Shown: positions 8,326-17,469, counted from the stretch's first letter. The stretch is 64,000 bases of DNA from Burkholderia contaminans (GCF_029633825.1 NZ_CP090640.1:2790001-2854000); one strand, 5' to 3'. Notes: generated by a model not told the origin, from the letters alone. Numbers and translations are program-made.

Positions 8326-9192
8326 TTATCCCCGTGCCGCGGACGGCACGGGACGCCCTGGCCGGAACGTCAGCAGCTCGGCGCCATCCAGCCGCTCGAT
8401 GCCCAGGACGTAGCCCGGTAGCGACTGCCGCGCCACCAGGGCGCGCAGGTCGCAGGCGAAGTCGTAGGGCTTGGCCGTGCTGCCCGACTTGCGGTGCAGG
8501 TGCCGGAAGTCGAATTGCCAGCCGCCCGGCTGTCGCCCGCCGTGCTTGCGCACCAGACGGTACAGCCACCGCTCGATCCCGCCCGTCAGCTGGAAATACG
8601 CCGGATCGATGGTCAGCACCAGCGCGGCATCGAGCACGCCCGCATAGAACCAGTCCGGCAGGATCAGCTCCAGCCCCAAGGGCGTGCCCTTGGCATCGGC
8701 CAGCTCCTTCCACTCGTTGATCCACGAGAAGCGATGCAGGCGCCGCCCAGTCGTCTCGCGGATCGACGTGGCCACCGTCGTGGATTGCAGGCGATCCAGC
8801 GCCGCCTTGAGGCGCTGGTAGTCTCGCAGCGACGTACCGCGCCCGATGAAGCGCAGGATCTCGTAGGGCGTGGCCTGCATCAGCCGCGACGGGCGCAAGC
8901 CCGCGTCGCGGGCTTCCACGATCTGCGAAGCCGCCCAGATCAGCACGTCCGCGTCCCAAATCGTGGCGATGCCGTGCTCCTGCGTGCCCTCCACGCGGAT
9001 CGTCACGCCGCTGGCCTGGAAGTCGATGGGCGCCGTGCGCCGCGACTTTGCCAGCGAGAAGAACGGAAAGGCCATCAGGTCCTGGCTGTCGCGCGGCGCC
9101 ATGTTGCCCGGCAAGGCGCGGAACAGATCGAGCTGTTCGCGCTCCTGCCTGACTGCCCCGGATGGGCTGGACATGGCGAAGGCCACCCGCAC
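8326..9192 (-). CDS. repA: Replication initiator protein A (RepA)
   Basis: 288 aa, matching the replication initiator protein A family of Tn4371-like elements and some broad-host-range plasmids. Visible landmarks are RYLRL-free winged-helix-type segments such as PYEILRFIGRGTSLRDYQRL and FSWINEWKELADAKGTPLGL. The start is GTG 9192, with GGAG five bases upstream. ATG 9174 is an alternative that gives MSSPSGAV. It follows an AlpA-like HTH gene by 9 bp and precedes the iterons. Known role in the family: autonomous replication of the circular form. Whether it is active here is unknown. Confidence 0.85.
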   Translation of the reverse strand: MRVAFAMSSPSGAVRQEREQLDLFRALPGNMAPRDSQDLMAFPFFSLAKSRRTAPIDFQASGVTIRVEGTQEHGIATIWDADVLIWAASQIVEARDAGLRPSRLMQATPYEILRFIGRGTSLRDYQRLKAALDRLQSTTVATSIRETTGRRLHRFSWINEWKELADAKGTPLGLELILPDWFYAGVLDAALVLTIDPAYFQLTGGIERWLYRLVRKHGGRQPGGWQFDFRHLHRKSGSTAKPYDFACDLRALVARQSLPGYVLGIERLDGAELLTFRPGRPVPSAARG

Positions 9193-9200
9193 TCCAGCGA

Positions 9201-9482
9201 TCAGCGCGCACGGCTGTCCGCCGAGTGCTGCTCGGCGTATTCGGGATCGGACGTGCTCTCGAAGCTGCGATCCGCAGCCCAGGCATCGAGGTCGGCCACG
9301 GCGTACATGACGCGGCGGCCGAACTTGCGAAACTTGGGGCCGCCACCCAGCACGCGCTGCTTTTCCAGCGTGCGCGGCGACAGCCGCAGGTAATCGGCAG
9401 CCTCGTCGTTGGTGAGATAACGCTGCGGTTGCGCGGCAGCGGTCGAGACAGTAGCGGCAGGCCGCAAGGGAGCAGGACGCAT
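9201..9482 (-). CDS. AlpA/excisionase-like helix-turn-helix protein
   Basis: A 93-aa protein. Residues 20-80 form a MerR/AlpA-like HTH (RYLTNDEAADYLRLSPRTLE, then GGPKFRKFGRRVMYAVADLD). ATG 9482 has GGAGG about 9 bases upstream, so it is preferred over the longer frame. Such proteins bind DNA to direct excision or to regulate ICE genes. It lies between DUF2285 and repA and is probably co-transcribed with repA. Whether it acts as a recombination directionality factor or a transcription factor cannot be told. Confidence 0.85.
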   Translation of the reverse strand: MRPAPLRPAATVSTAAAQPQRYLTNDEAADYLRLSPRTLEKQRVLGGGPKFRKFGRRVMYAVADLDAWAADRSFESTSDPEYAEQHSADSRAR

Positions 9483-9565
9483 GGTGAGAACCTCCATCGG
9501 TTGCAGGGCTCCGGCCACACAGCGCAACCGGATGGAGGCAGTCTCAGAAAACGAAGCCCTCGTGC

Positions 9566-10315
9566 TCAGGGTCGTTTTGCGCTCTCTTCAAAACGACCCT
9601 TCTCAAGCGGCGGCAGTTGTGCTAGGCGGCGATAGCCGCCGCGCATCAGCGCATCGCCGCGCCGCACCAGGCGGCGCACCTTGGAGCGCAGGCCGCCGTC
9701 GCTGTACCAACCAGCTGCGGCATCCGCGCCGAACAAGCCTTCAGCTACGTCGCGTAAGGACGCACCCGCCAGGGTCGCATCGAGCGCCTGCAGGGTGTGC
9801 AGCTCCAGCAGCGCCGCAGGCGGTGGCCTGGGCCGCGCCATTGGCGCAGGCGTGTCGGGCACATGCGTGGTGCCGTGACCGCGGTGGGCGTAAGCCACGG
9901 CCATGCCGTCCTCCAGGCCAGGCGCCAGCGCATAGCGCAGGCAATGGCCTGAACTGCGCGCGATCAGCGCCAGGCCCTTGCCGTCATGCAGCAGCTGCTT
10001 GTGACCGGGGATGCACCAGAAGGCGAAGGCCGCAGCGTCAGGCGGCGGATCGGCATCCGGGTGGAGCTGCACCACGGCTTCATGGCCAGGCAGCCAGGCC
10101 GGATGCGCGTCACGCGCATCCAGGGCCGGGTCTTCCAGCAGACGCAAGCCCCAGCGATGCGCAGCATCGAGGCGGCGCGCACGGTGGAGCCAGTCAAGCC
10201 GGTAATCGGGATGGCGGCGCAGATACTCCCAGGCCAGTGCCAGCGTATCCAGGCACAGCACGTAGAGGTAGGCGGCGGTCGGATACCAGTGCGCGAGGTG
10301 GTGCGGTTCGGCCAT
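9566..10315 (-). CDS. DUF2285 domain protein, ICE regulator
   Basis: A 249-aa protein with a W-rich N-terminal region (HLAHWYPTAAYLYVLCLDTL) and a C-terminal DUF2285 segment (LDATLAGASLRDVAEGLFG, then GGLRSKVRRLVRRGDALM). DUF2285 proteins are part of the regulatory set of many proteobacterial ICEs, where they resemble HTH activators of transfer genes. It is the first gene of the minus-strand run that continues through HTH, repA, parA and traI. A 340-bp gap lies upstream and probably holds the promoter. Confidence 0.82.
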   Translation of the reverse strand: MAEPHHLAHWYPTAAYLYVLCLDTLALAWEYLRRHPDYRLDWLHRARRLDAAHRWGLRLLEDPALDARDAHPAWLPGHEAVVQLHPDADPPPDAAAFAFWCIPGHKQLLHDGKGLALIARSSGHCLRYALAPGLEDGMAVAYAHRGHGTTHVPDTPAPMARPRPPPAALLELHTLQALDATLAGASLRDVAEGLFGADAAAGWYSDGGLRSKVRRLVRRGDALMRGGYRRLAQLPPLEKGRFEESAKRP

Positions 10316-10656
10316 GACGCAAACTCCCGTAGAGCAGGACGGCCGTCACCGGTTTCACACGCAAACGTCACCGCATCGAACTAGCATCCAATCGTGAATA
10401 AGCTGGTAGATTAGTAACTTGCGTGTCAAGACGAAAAGCATCCGATGGATTGCGTGGATCGTCTGAATGCGACGGTGGCGCGCGAGGAAATGCGGCCTCC
10501 TGCGATACCCACCGTGCCCGATGGCACGGCCGGCATCATGACTGTTTGCGTCAGGATGGCACCGGTTTGGTGCAACAGTGCGAACTAAGACCTGACAGGT
10601 CTGAAGCAAGACCGAAATAGTCTCAATGCGCCCGGCTAGACCGTGGCGCGAACGGC
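10316..10656. other. Intergenic region upstream of the DUF2285-repA-parA-traI run
   Basis: 341 bp without a supported gene. A perfect short inverted repeat, AGACCT-gac-AGGTCT, lies at 10588-10602, and minus-strand TTGACA (10424-10429) could be a -35 element without a clear -10. The minus open frame at 10355-10660 has no family features and no good start, so it is not annotated. The region may hold the operon promoter or a transfer-related site. Confidence 0.4.
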
Positions 10657-11004
10657 TCAATCGAGGACGGAACCGTTCTCCTTAGCCAGCCGCAGGTACT
10701 CCGACAACGGGCGCACCGCCCGGAAATACCGATCCCGCATGACGGGTTGCTGGCGTGGCCCGACGATGGAAGCCAGGTCGGAAAGTTTCACCGTCCCCAA
10801 CTCGGGCATGCTGATTCCCAGGTCGATCAGGCCGTAGGCCGTGTCGCCATCGACGGGATCGAGCGAAGTCAGCAGCCAGGTGGCGTGCGCATCTGGCGTG
10901 AACAACCGCACCACGGGCAACGGGTCATTGGCCAAGCCAGCGGCCCGGACCCGGCCGTGTTCCAGCAGTTGCTTGCGCTCGTCCTCGGTGATGAGCCGGT
11001 TCAT
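10657..11004 (-). CDS. DUF2958 domain protein, copy 1
   Basis: A 115-aa protein, start ATG 11004 with GAGGGGG upstream. Family features: LFTPDAHATWLL, LIDLGISMPELGTVKLSDLA and RDRYF. DUF2958 proteins are small and common on conjugative elements, and their function is unknown. A clear paralogue is encoded at 18623-18973 in the same ICE. The gene is divergent from the XRE regulator gene, and the 24-bp palindrome lies between them, so both are probably controlled from it. Confidence 0.85.
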   Translation of the reverse strand: MNRLITEDERKQLLEHGRVRAAGLANDPLPVVRLFTPDAHATWLLTSLDPVDGDTAYGLIDLGISMPELGTVKLSDLASIVGPRQQPVMRDRYFRAVRPLSEYLRLAKENGSVLD

Positions 11005-11170
11005 AGATACCCCCTCATTCGTACAAAACCGCCGAAGAGTGAAAGCGCAGAACCGTATCGGCGGGTTTGAGGAAAGGCACGGATGCGGTTTTGTGCTTCT
11101 GTGAGAAGCTGCAGATACGGATTTCCGTAAAAGCACGAAAGCGGCAGGCGGGCATAGTTGAACACTATAG

Positions 11171-11194
11171 ATTGTAGCCCTATAGGGCTACAAT
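11171..11194. promoter_or_regulatory. Perfect 24-bp palindrome, likely XRE operator
   Basis: ATTGTAGCCCTA is followed immediately by its exact reverse complement. The site lies 34 bp before the XRE gene start and 167 bp upstream of the divergent DUF2958 gene. A hyphen-free 12+12 palindrome of this sort is typical of a dimeric HTH repressor site. Autoregulation by the adjacent XRE protein is the simplest reading. Confidence 0.7.
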
Positions 11195-11228
11195 CGGATG
11201 TCATCTTGGATTTTGCGGAGATCCAGGG

Positions 11229-11522
11229 TTGGCAGCGAAACATACATTGTCGGAGGCACTAAAGACCATCAGGAAAGCACGTGGTTTGAGCCAGGAAGCG
11301 TTCTCGGACGTGTCCAGCCGCACCTACATGAGCACGCTGGAACGCGACCTCAAAAGCCCCACCTTGAACAAGCTGGCCGAGCTGTGCGAGGTCATGGAGG
11401 TGCACCCGCTCACGCTGCTGACGCTGGCCTATGCCGGCGACGACCTGCAGCAGGTCGATCAGCTGCTGGCGCAGGTGCGCCAGGAGTTGGAGACTGTGGC
11501 GAAGAAGAGTGACACGCCATAG
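11229..11522 (+). CDS. XRE-family helix-turn-helix regulator
   Basis: A 97-aa protein: an HTH_3 domain at residues 5-65 (LKTIRKARGLSQEAFSDVSS, then LERDLKSPTLNKLAELCEV) and a C-terminal helix. The only in-frame upstream initiator is TTG 11229, preceded by GGAG about 10 bases earlier; the first ATG would delete the recognition helix, so TTG is used. Size and layout resemble controller-type repressors. The palindrome just upstream suggests it represses its own promoter and that of the divergent DUF2958 gene. Confidence 0.85.
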   Translation: MAAKHTLSEALKTIRKARGLSQEAFSDVSSRTYMSTLERDLKSPTLNKLAELCEVMEVHPLTLLTLAYAGDDLQQVDQLLAQVRQELETVAKKSDTP

Positions 11523-11546
11523 CGTGCGACCGCGCTGGCGTGGCCG

Positions 11547-11735
11547 ATCCGGTGCAGCCGGTTCGGGGACTTCAGGGGCGCCAAGCATCGCGCGGCGGGG
11601 AGAGGCCGCAGGGTTTTCCCCCGGAGGCAAGCGAAGCGCGCAGCTGCGATAGGGATTGAAGCCGAATGGCCATGACGGCGAAGTCGGCATGGGGCGCAGC
11701 CCGCAAAGCCCGGTCGGCGCAGTGCGCCGAATCGC
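11547..11735. repeat. Dispersed ICE intergenic repeat, copy A
   Basis: Shares three blocks with 12766-12968: GGGGCGCCAAGC followed by CGCGCGGCGGGGA; GGAGGCAAGCG followed by AGCGCGCAG; and TTGAAGCCGAATGGCC followed by GCGAAGTCGGCA and GGGGCGCAGCCCG. It sits 3' of the XRE gene. No gene is supported in it, and the conserved minus-strand reading is explained by DNA identity between copies. Confidence 0.7.
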
Positions 11736-11875
11736 CCTGCATTCGCCCTGGCAACACGAAGTCATGGTGATGCTGCCCGACCACTACCATCACGAAGCTG
11801 GGAGAGCCAAGCCTTCCAGTCTGCTGATCCAAGCAGTACAGCGCCCCGCCGCAGTGGGCGGGGCGCTGGCGGCCG

Positions 11876-12190
11876 TCAGGCCGCCTGGGGCTTGCTGCGC
11901 GACCAGATCAGGTCGTGCGTGCCGTTCTCTCCTTCGATCAGGCGGGCATAGACCGTGGCCGGGAACGAAGGATCGTCGAGGGTCACGGAGATGTACTCCC
12001 GCCCGGCCTCGCTGGTCTTCTTCCACGCCGCGCCGATGTCGTGGCTGGCGGCCTGCAGGCGGAAGTCCGGGGCCTTCTCGTTGTCCCCCTTGTCGTTGGG
12101 CACCAGCTTGACCTTGACGTTGAGCGTCAGGGTGCGAAGCGTGCCGGTGAAGCCGTCTTTGTCTGCGGTGAAGGTGCCGATGTTGGCCAT
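11876..12190 (-). CDS. DUF736 domain protein
   Basis: A 104-aa protein, ATG 12190 with AGGAG eight bases upstream. It matches the DUF736 family throughout: [16 protein letters not shown] at the start, [29 protein letters not shown], and [22 protein letters not shown]736 proteins are small beta-rich proteins carried by conjugative plasmids and ICEs of Alpha- and Betaproteobacteria. The function is not known. It is expressed alone, with an 820-bp gene-free region upstream. Confidence 0.9.
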   Translation of the reverse strand: MANIGTFTADKDGFTGTLRTLTLNVKVKLVPNDKGDNEKAPDFRLQAASHDIGAAWKKTSEAGREYISVTLDDPSFPATVYARLIEGENGTHDLIWSRSKPQAA

Positions 12191-13011
12191 GATGAAACTC
12201 CTTTTGGTGGAACAAGGTTCGCGCCCATCGCGTCCTTGTTGTGATCCGGCCGGCGGAGGACGGGCGGGCTGCACCGCTTGCGGTCGCAACGCAGTGGAGA
12301 GCCGGGAGGCGAAAAGAATTTGTCCCGCGAGGAATGCGCCGAACGCAGTGACAAAGCAGGGGAAATTGTTTTCGCCGGACGGTTGCAGCCATGAAGCCCG
12401 AGGCGCAGCCGCGCCACCGCTAGGATTCACAACAACACAAGGACGCCTTGGGCCGAACCGCATCGAAAGGAGGCAGGGCCGGCTCGGCATCCCCGCACGA
12501 AGGCAGCACCGGCTCGCCCACTGACGCGGGCCAGGTCAACCACCCGACGACAAGCGAGAACGCCCCGGCCGCACCTTGCGGCGCCGGTCTTGAGGCGTGG
12601 CGTGGAAGCTCCATAGCGATGCCGGGCGGGATGTCCGTGAACCGTCCTTCGTGACGTGATGGGCGAGAACCGCCAGCGTTGAGGACGGCACGCATTCGCA
12701 CAACCTGCCGCAGCAAGCACCAGCGTGTTCGCCAGCTCCGTCCATTGCGGCGGGGCGCTGGCCGGGCCGATCCGGCATCGACGGTTCGGCGGCATCGAGG
12801 GGCGCCAAGCTCGCGCGGCGGGGATGGGCCTTGCGCCGATCCCCCGGAGGCAAGCGCAGCGCGCAGCGCCGCAGGCGCGAAGGCGTGAGTGGATTGAAGC
12901 CGAATGGCCGTGACAGCGAAGTCGGCACGGGGCGCAGCCCGAAAGCCCGGCGGCGCTACGCGCCGACACGCCCAGGCCGTTCTATATTTTGAGCAGGGAA
13001 CGCAGAACACC
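12191..13011. other. Gene-poor ICE region with dispersed repeat copy B
   Basis: 821 bp without a supported gene. Several overlapping frames exist on both strands, but none has a family signature or a convincing ribosome-binding site. The 3' half (12766-12968) is repeat copy B. The last 40 bases hold a TATATTTT stretch and lead directly into the GNAT gene, so the GNAT promoter is probably here. Confidence 0.5.
12766..12968. repeat. Dispersed ICE intergenic repeat, copy B
   Basis: Carries the same three blocks as copy A in the same order and orientation: GAGGGGCGCCAAGC, GGAGGCAAGCGCAGCGCGCA and GATTGAAGCCGAATGGCC, with GGGGCGCAGCCCG after. It lies just 5' of the GNAT gene. Copies differ in spacing and in some internal bases, so they are diverged rather than a recent duplication. 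Confidence 0.7.
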
Positions 13012-13530
13012 ATGACCATCCAGCTACGACACGAAACCACGAACGACATTGCCGCTATCGAGGCCGTGACCATTGCCGCCTTCGCCGATGCGCCGCACAC
13101 CAGCCACACGGAGCAATTCATCGTGCGTGCATTGCGCGACGCTAGCGAACTGACGCTTTCCATCGTGGCCGAAGAACACGGCCAGGTCGTCGGCCATGTG
13201 GCTCTGTCGCCGGTGACTATCACCAACGACCACGGCCACAAGGCCAAAGGCTGGTGCGGCCTGGGGCCGATCTCCGTCCTGCCGCAGAGGCAGGGGCACG
13301 GCATCGGCTCGCGCCTGATGGAACAGGCGCTGTCTGAACTGCGGGCCATGCAGGCCGAAGGCTGTGTGCTGCTCGGAGAGCCCGCGTACTACGGGCGCTT
13401 TGGCTTCCAGGCCCATGCGGGCCTGCAACTGCCGGGCGAGCCGCCCGGCTATTTTCTCGCACTGGCCTTCCATGGGCCAGTGCCCGAAGGCATCGCGCAG
13501 TACAGCGATGCCTTCAACGCCGCCGCCTGA
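13012..13530 (+). CDS. GNAT-family N-acetyltransferase (YhbS-like)
   Basis: A 172-aa single-domain acetyltransferase. Acetyl-CoA-binding motif A is LGPISVLPQRQGHGIGSRLM at about residues 82-101. The YhbS-type GEPAYYGRFGF segment follows at about 123-133. ATG 13012 begins the conserved fold (MTIQLRHETTNDIAAIE) and has GCAGGGA upstream; the longer open frame runs back into repeat copy B and is rejected. The acceptor substrate is unknown. It is a cargo gene in the ICE backbone, transcribed alone. Confidence 0.88.
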   Translation: MTIQLRHETTNDIAAIEAVTIAAFADAPHTSHTEQFIVRALRDASELTLSIVAEEHGQVVGHVALSPVTITNDHGHKAKGWCGLGPISVLPQRQGHGIGSRLMEQALSELRAMQAEGCVLLGEPAYYGRFGFQAHAGLQLPGEPPGYFLALAFHGPVPEGIAQYSDAFNAAA

Positions 13531-13660
13531 GTGCCAGTGAAGGCGGCGGCGTAATGCCCCGGCTATTCGGCTTCAACACCGGGCGCGGCCACCGCCGCGC
13601 CCGGATTATGCGTTTCACCGCGCCCAGGGCGGAACGGCCTGGGCGCGGTGCTGACGATGA

Positions 13661-13870
13661 TCATTCCTTCGTTTCGATGATCCACCACACGGCACGCGGC
13701 AAGGCGCGGCCCGTGATGGGATGTATGTCGGTGAGGTCAGCGCGGGCCGACCAGCCCGAGGGCGGTCGGTAGCCGCGCACGTCGCCATCGCCGTGCCAGC
13801 GGCGGGCGCGCACCGTGCCGGGTGCATAGACCGCCGCCATGCGCGGGCGGTTGGTGGTGGTGCGGGTCAT
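13661..13870 (-). CDS. Conserved small ICE protein (unrecognised)
   Basis: A 69-aa basic protein, ATG 13870 with GGAGAAGCCCCC directly upstream. It is rich in Arg, Pro and Trp (ARRWHGDGDVRGYRPPSGWS) and ends RAVWWIIETKE. No known fold is visible. It lies 62 bp downstream of the parB stop on the same strand and is probably co-transcribed with parB. The strong ribosome-binding site and the operon-like position are the evidence that it is real. Confidence 0.6.
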   Translation of the reverse strand: MTRTTTNRPRMAAVYAPGTVRARRWHGDGDVRGYRPPSGWSARADLTDIHPITGRALPRAVWWIIETKE

Positions 13871-13932
13871 GGGGGCTTCTCCTTGCAGCGAAGCGCCCCG
13901 GTCGAAGCCGGGGCGCTTGCCTTCGGCGTGGG

Positions 13933-15999
13933 TCAAGCGGCCAGCGCCTCGGCGGGTTCATCCGCCATTGCCTCGGCATCCTCCGGGGCGTCCTGCTCCG
14001 GGCCTGCCTCCTGCGCGCTTTCCTTCACTGCCTGCTGCGGGCCTTCGACCTTAAAGATGGCAGGCATCCAACCCGCGCCATCGGCCAGCCGCTCGGCTTC
14101 GCTGGCAATGTCGGCCTTCTTCAGCTTCGCCAGCCGGGAAACCTGATCGGGCGCGTACTCGCCCACGGCTTGCAGAACTGCCGCCTTCGGAACGTGCTTG
14201 AAATACCCCTCGGCGGTCGGCTGCCACCATGCGGCCATGTCGAGGCCCACGGCCTGCGCCAGTTCCTCGCCGGGCTGGTGCGGTGTGGCGCGAGGCGTCA
14301 CCACGTCCACCGTGGAAGCCACGCACACGGCCAGCAGCTTGACCAGTTCGCCTTGCTCCATCGCCAGCAGCGCGGCAAACAGTTCGGCGCTGTCCTCGGG
14401 CAGCTTGCCGCTCCACGCCTGCTGCAATTCACGCAGCGCCACGGCGGCGGGTGACTCGGGCCAGTCCGGGGCCATGCCGTCCAGCCGGTCTTGGACTTTC
14501 AGGCTCACGCCCAGCGGCAGGTCGCGCCCGTAGTAGCGGCCCTGCAAGACGGTCTGCACCATGCCATGCACCAGCGCGGCCACCGCCACCTGCGGATGCC
14601 GGGCCACCTCGATTTGCAGCGCGGCGGTGCGATGGGCGCTCAGGCGCTGGGCCAGTCGGTCGGAAATCGCTGCTGCCTTGGGCGGCTCGTCGTCCTCGCC
14701 TTCGTCATCGTTCGCGGCATCTGGGTCGCTGAACCCTTGGCGCAGCTTCTCCAGTGTGCGCAGTGCCTTGGCCTCGGCCTCGCGCAGCAGTCCGCGATGA
14801 ATCACCACCTCGCCGTTGCGGCCGATGGTGACGATGGCCCCGGCTGCGGCCTTCACGTTCGCGCCGTACCCCTGCAAGCCGTCTTCCAGCGCCTGCAACT
14901 GCTCGCCCAGCCGCTCGCCTTCCTCTTGCAGCGCATCGGCCTTGTCCTCGTCGTCGGCGTCCGTCGCGGCATCAATGGCTTCGGCCACCTCCTGCATCTT
15001 GGCTTGCAGCCTCTCGATGCGCTGTGCTTCGCGCTTGTTCGGCTCGCGGCGCTCCCTCGGCGCACGCTGGAAGGCGTGCAGATCGGCATGGGTCACGCCC
15101 GGCGTGGCATCAGCCCAAGCCCAGCCCTCGGCCTTCACCTCTGCGGCGATGCCCGCCAGCTTGTCTTGCGCCAGTCGTTCCAGCAGCGCGGCGTCGGTCA
15201 GGTACACGCCTGCATCGCCCTCCGCGAACAGGTCGCGGCGGATGCCGCCGCCCGCCTGCTCGTAGGTGTCCAGCCCGACGAAGCGCACCAGCGGATGCCG
15301 GTAGGCGTCAATCTCGCGCTCCGTCAGACGTTCGCGCAAGTGCGAGGGTTGGCGCTGCCATTGCGGCGCATCGTAGAACGCGCATTCCTGCGCGGCGTGG
15401 TCGTCGGTGATGGAGAGCGCCATCAGCTGATCGAGGCTCACGGCATCGGCCCGGTAGTCCTCCATCAAACGCGGCGAGACATTGGCGAGCTTCAAGCGGC
15501 GCTGCACCACCAGCGGCGTAACGGAGAAATCCGCCGCAATGTCCTCAATCGGTCGGCCTTCGGCCACCAGCGCGGCGAAGGCTTCAAACTGGTCTGCTGG
15601 GTGCATGGCTTCGCGCTGCACGTTCTCGGTCAGGCTGGCGGTGCGGGCCGTGCCATCGGCCACCTGCAGGCAAGGCACGTCCCAATCCTTGGCGATACGG
15701 TGCTTCTTTGCCAGCAGCTTGAGGGCCGCAAAGCGTCGGCCACCTGCCACCACCTCGTAATGCAGGTCATCGGCGGCGGGAATCACGATCAGGTTTTGCA
15801 GCAGGCCCACGCGCTGAATGCTCGCGGCCAGCTCGGGGATGGACATGCGCGGGACGGTCTTGCGCACGTTGCGGCCCGTGGGGCGCAGCACCAGCCGCGA
15901 CAGCGGAACCAGAATCATGTGCTTGCTCGGGTCGGCGGCTTGCAGCACGTTTGCGCGGCTGTCGAGGGCTTGAGCTTCGGTGTAAGTAACGGCGTTCAT
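13933..15999 (-). CDS. parB: ParB/RepB/Spo0J-family protein, long ICE type
   Basis: 688 aa, about twice the usual ParB length. The ParB N-terminal domain (residues about 28-130) has the box YEVVAGGRRFAALK and ENVQREAMHPADQFEAF. The HTH that reads the centromere follows (DIAADFSVTPLVVQRRLKL). The middle is charged and coiled-coil-like (REAQRIERLQAKMQEVAEAI), and the C-terminus is acidic (AEAMADEPAEALAA). Such long ParB-like proteins are typical of Tn4371-like and related ICEs. It is not adjacent to parA, so it may serve a separate role such as regulation or protection of the transferred strand. Confidence 0.87.
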   Translation of the reverse strand: MNAVTYTEAQALDSRANVLQAADPSKHMILVPLSRLVLRPTGRNVRKTVPRMSIPELAASIQRVGLLQNLIVIPAADDLHYEVVAGGRRFAALKLLAKKHRIAKDWDVPCLQVADGTARTASLTENVQREAMHPADQFEAFAALVAEGRPIEDIAADFSVTPLVVQRRLKLANVSPRLMEDYRADAVSLDQLMALSITDDHAAQECAFYDAPQWQRQPSHLRERLTEREIDAYRHPLVRFVGLDTYEQAGGGIRRDLFAEGDAGVYLTDAALLERLAQDKLAGIAAEVKAEGWAWADATPGVTHADLHAFQRAPRERREPNKREAQRIERLQAKMQEVAEAIDAATDADDEDKADALQEEGERLGEQLQALEDGLQGYGANVKAAAGAIVTIGRNGEVVIHRGLLREAEAKALRTLEKLRQGFSDPDAANDDEGEDDEPPKAAAISDRLAQRLSAHRTAALQIEVARHPQVAVAALVHGMVQTVLQGRYYGRDLPLGVSLKVQDRLDGMAPDWPESPAAVALRELQQAWSGKLPEDSAELFAALLAMEQGELVKLLAVCVASTVDVVTPRATPHQPGEELAQAVGLDMAAWWQPTAEGYFKHVPKAAVLQAVGEYAPDQVSRLAKLKKADIASEAERLADGAGWMPAIFKVEGPQQAVKESAQEAGPEQDAPEDAEAMADEPAEALAA

Positions 16000-16074
16000 G
16001 GTGAATCTCCAATCAAGTGAAACAAGGGAATGGAGGGGAAACCGCCCCTCCGGCGGGGAACACGTCAGAGGGGG

Positions 16075-16902
16075 TCAGGCCTTGAGGGCGCGCATGCCAT
16101 CGGCCAGCAGCCACAGGGCGCGGTTCAGGCGAATGTCCGAATCAATGCCCTGCACGGGGCGGGTCTGCTGTCTGCGGCCATTGGCGGCGCGGCCATGCAA
16201 TCCGCCCTTGGTCAGGTTCTCCTGCGTGCGGTTGAACACGCTCCACAGGTCGGGGCGGCGGTCGTCGAAGCGGCGCGGCATCAGGATTTGCGATTCCGTG
16301 ACGGGCGCGGGCTTGGTTGGGTCGTCGTACTTGAGGGCCAGCGCGGCGCGGGCGAACACTTCCGATTCCCCGGCATCCAGCGTGATGGCCTGCATGGATT
16401 CGCGCGATTCCTGCGCATGCTCGAAGCCGCTCAGCACCTGATAGGCGCCCTCGATGACATGGCCCGCCACGTCGCCCTTGTGGGGCACGCGCACATCGCC
16501 CACGGTGTCGCCGCAGACAAGGCCATTGCTGCAAACGAAGCGGAACATGCCACCCAGTAATTGATAGCTGCTCGTGCCGTCGTGCGAGTTCAGCAGGATG
16601 ATTTCGTTGGCTTCGCGGGCGTTGATCTGGTTGGCGTGGCGCAGGCGCAGCATGTGTTTCGTGTGCTCGCGCCGGCCCTCGTTGCGAACGCGGGTCTGGC
16701 ACACCATGAAGGGCTGAAACCCCTCTTTGCGAAGCTCGGTCAGCACGGCGGCGGTGGGGATGTAGCTGTACCGCTCGGAGCGGCTTTCATGGGGGGCATC
16801 CGCGAAGATGGACGGGGCCACGCGGCGGATCTGGTCATCGGACAGCGGGGAGTCGCTGCGCAATGCGGGGGAATGGGAAGCGAAGCGGGATGCGAGTTGC
16901 AT
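16075..16902 (-). CDS. DUF932 domain protein
   Basis: A 275-aa protein, ATG 16902 with GGAG seven bases upstream. It matches the DUF932 plasmid/phage-like family: ERYSYIPTAAVLTELRKEGF, KHMLRLRHANQI, EIILLNSHDGTSSYQLLGGM, FVCSNGLVCGD, then a C-terminal segment ending LADGMRALKA. DUF932 proteins are frequent on plasmids and ICEs, and their role is unproven. It lies 75 bp upstream of parB on the same strand, so the two probably share a transcript. Confidence 0.9.
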   Translation of the reverse strand: MQLASRFASHSPALRSDSPLSDDQIRRVAPSIFADAPHESRSERYSYIPTAAVLTELRKEGFQPFMVCQTRVRNEGRREHTKHMLRLRHANQINAREANEIILLNSHDGTSSYQLLGGMFRFVCSNGLVCGDTVGDVRVPHKGDVAGHVIEGAYQVLSGFEHAQESRESMQAITLDAGESEVFARAALALKYDDPTKPAPVTESQILMPRRFDDRRPDLWSVFNRTQENLTKGGLHGRAANGRRQQTRPVQGIDSDIRLNRALWLLADGMRALKA

Positions 16903-17469
16903 GGTCTTTCTCCTGAACAAAAAGGCTGTTGAAGAAAACCGCACACCGGATTCCAAGATTCGAAGCCCAGCCTTTCGGCTGTTCGGTGCGGTCGGCGCGA
17001 GGAACCCGGTTGGCCCTGTTGCCACCGTCTTTCCTGAGTTCATCGCCCGCGACGAAAGGGAGCGCGCGGACGGGGGCCGTCAAGGAAACAAGCGCAGGGT
17101 GGGGGCGGCCCGCAGGCGCAGCCGAGGACACGGCCCTGCGCGCCTTGACGGCACACGGCCGCGGGCTACAGTCGCGGACAAGGTGATGAAGTCAGGGAAG
17201 AGGACTGGACATGGCAACGGCCATCCCACAAGCCGACCGCACGGCAAGCGAAGCGCGCAGGCTCGAAGCTGGAAGCCGGGCCGGAGGCGTCAGCCGAACG
17301 GAGTGAGGGAACGATCGAAGCCCGAAGGGGGCGAGACGCCGCAGGCGGCTCGATGCGCTAGCACGAGAGCGCGACCGGCCATCTCCCAGGTGGCCGGGGA
17401 CGCCCACATGACTTCAATGAAATCCCCGTGGACAGCTACCCACCCAGCCATCGGCAAAATGGCAATGGC
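16903..17469. other. Intergenic region with a partial dispersed repeat (copy E)
   Basis: 567 bp with no supported gene; the long plus-strand frame is an antisense shadow of the DUF932 leader. At 17233-17250 it has GGCAAGCGAAGCGCGCAG, the middle block of the dispersed repeat, followed by GAAGC-rich short motifs to about 17345. The promoter of the DUF932-parB transcript probably lies near 16910-17000. Confidence 0.45.

Noticed and set aside
11259..12928. Conserved minus-strand peptide reading (FGFNP, CALRLPPG) in repeat copies A, B and C
   Set aside because: Explained by DNA identity of the dispersed repeat; starts differ, no ribosome-binding sites, and frames end differently.
14491..16020. 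509-aa plus-strand open frame
   Set aside because: Antisense shadow of parB with His/Leu-rich filler and no domain.
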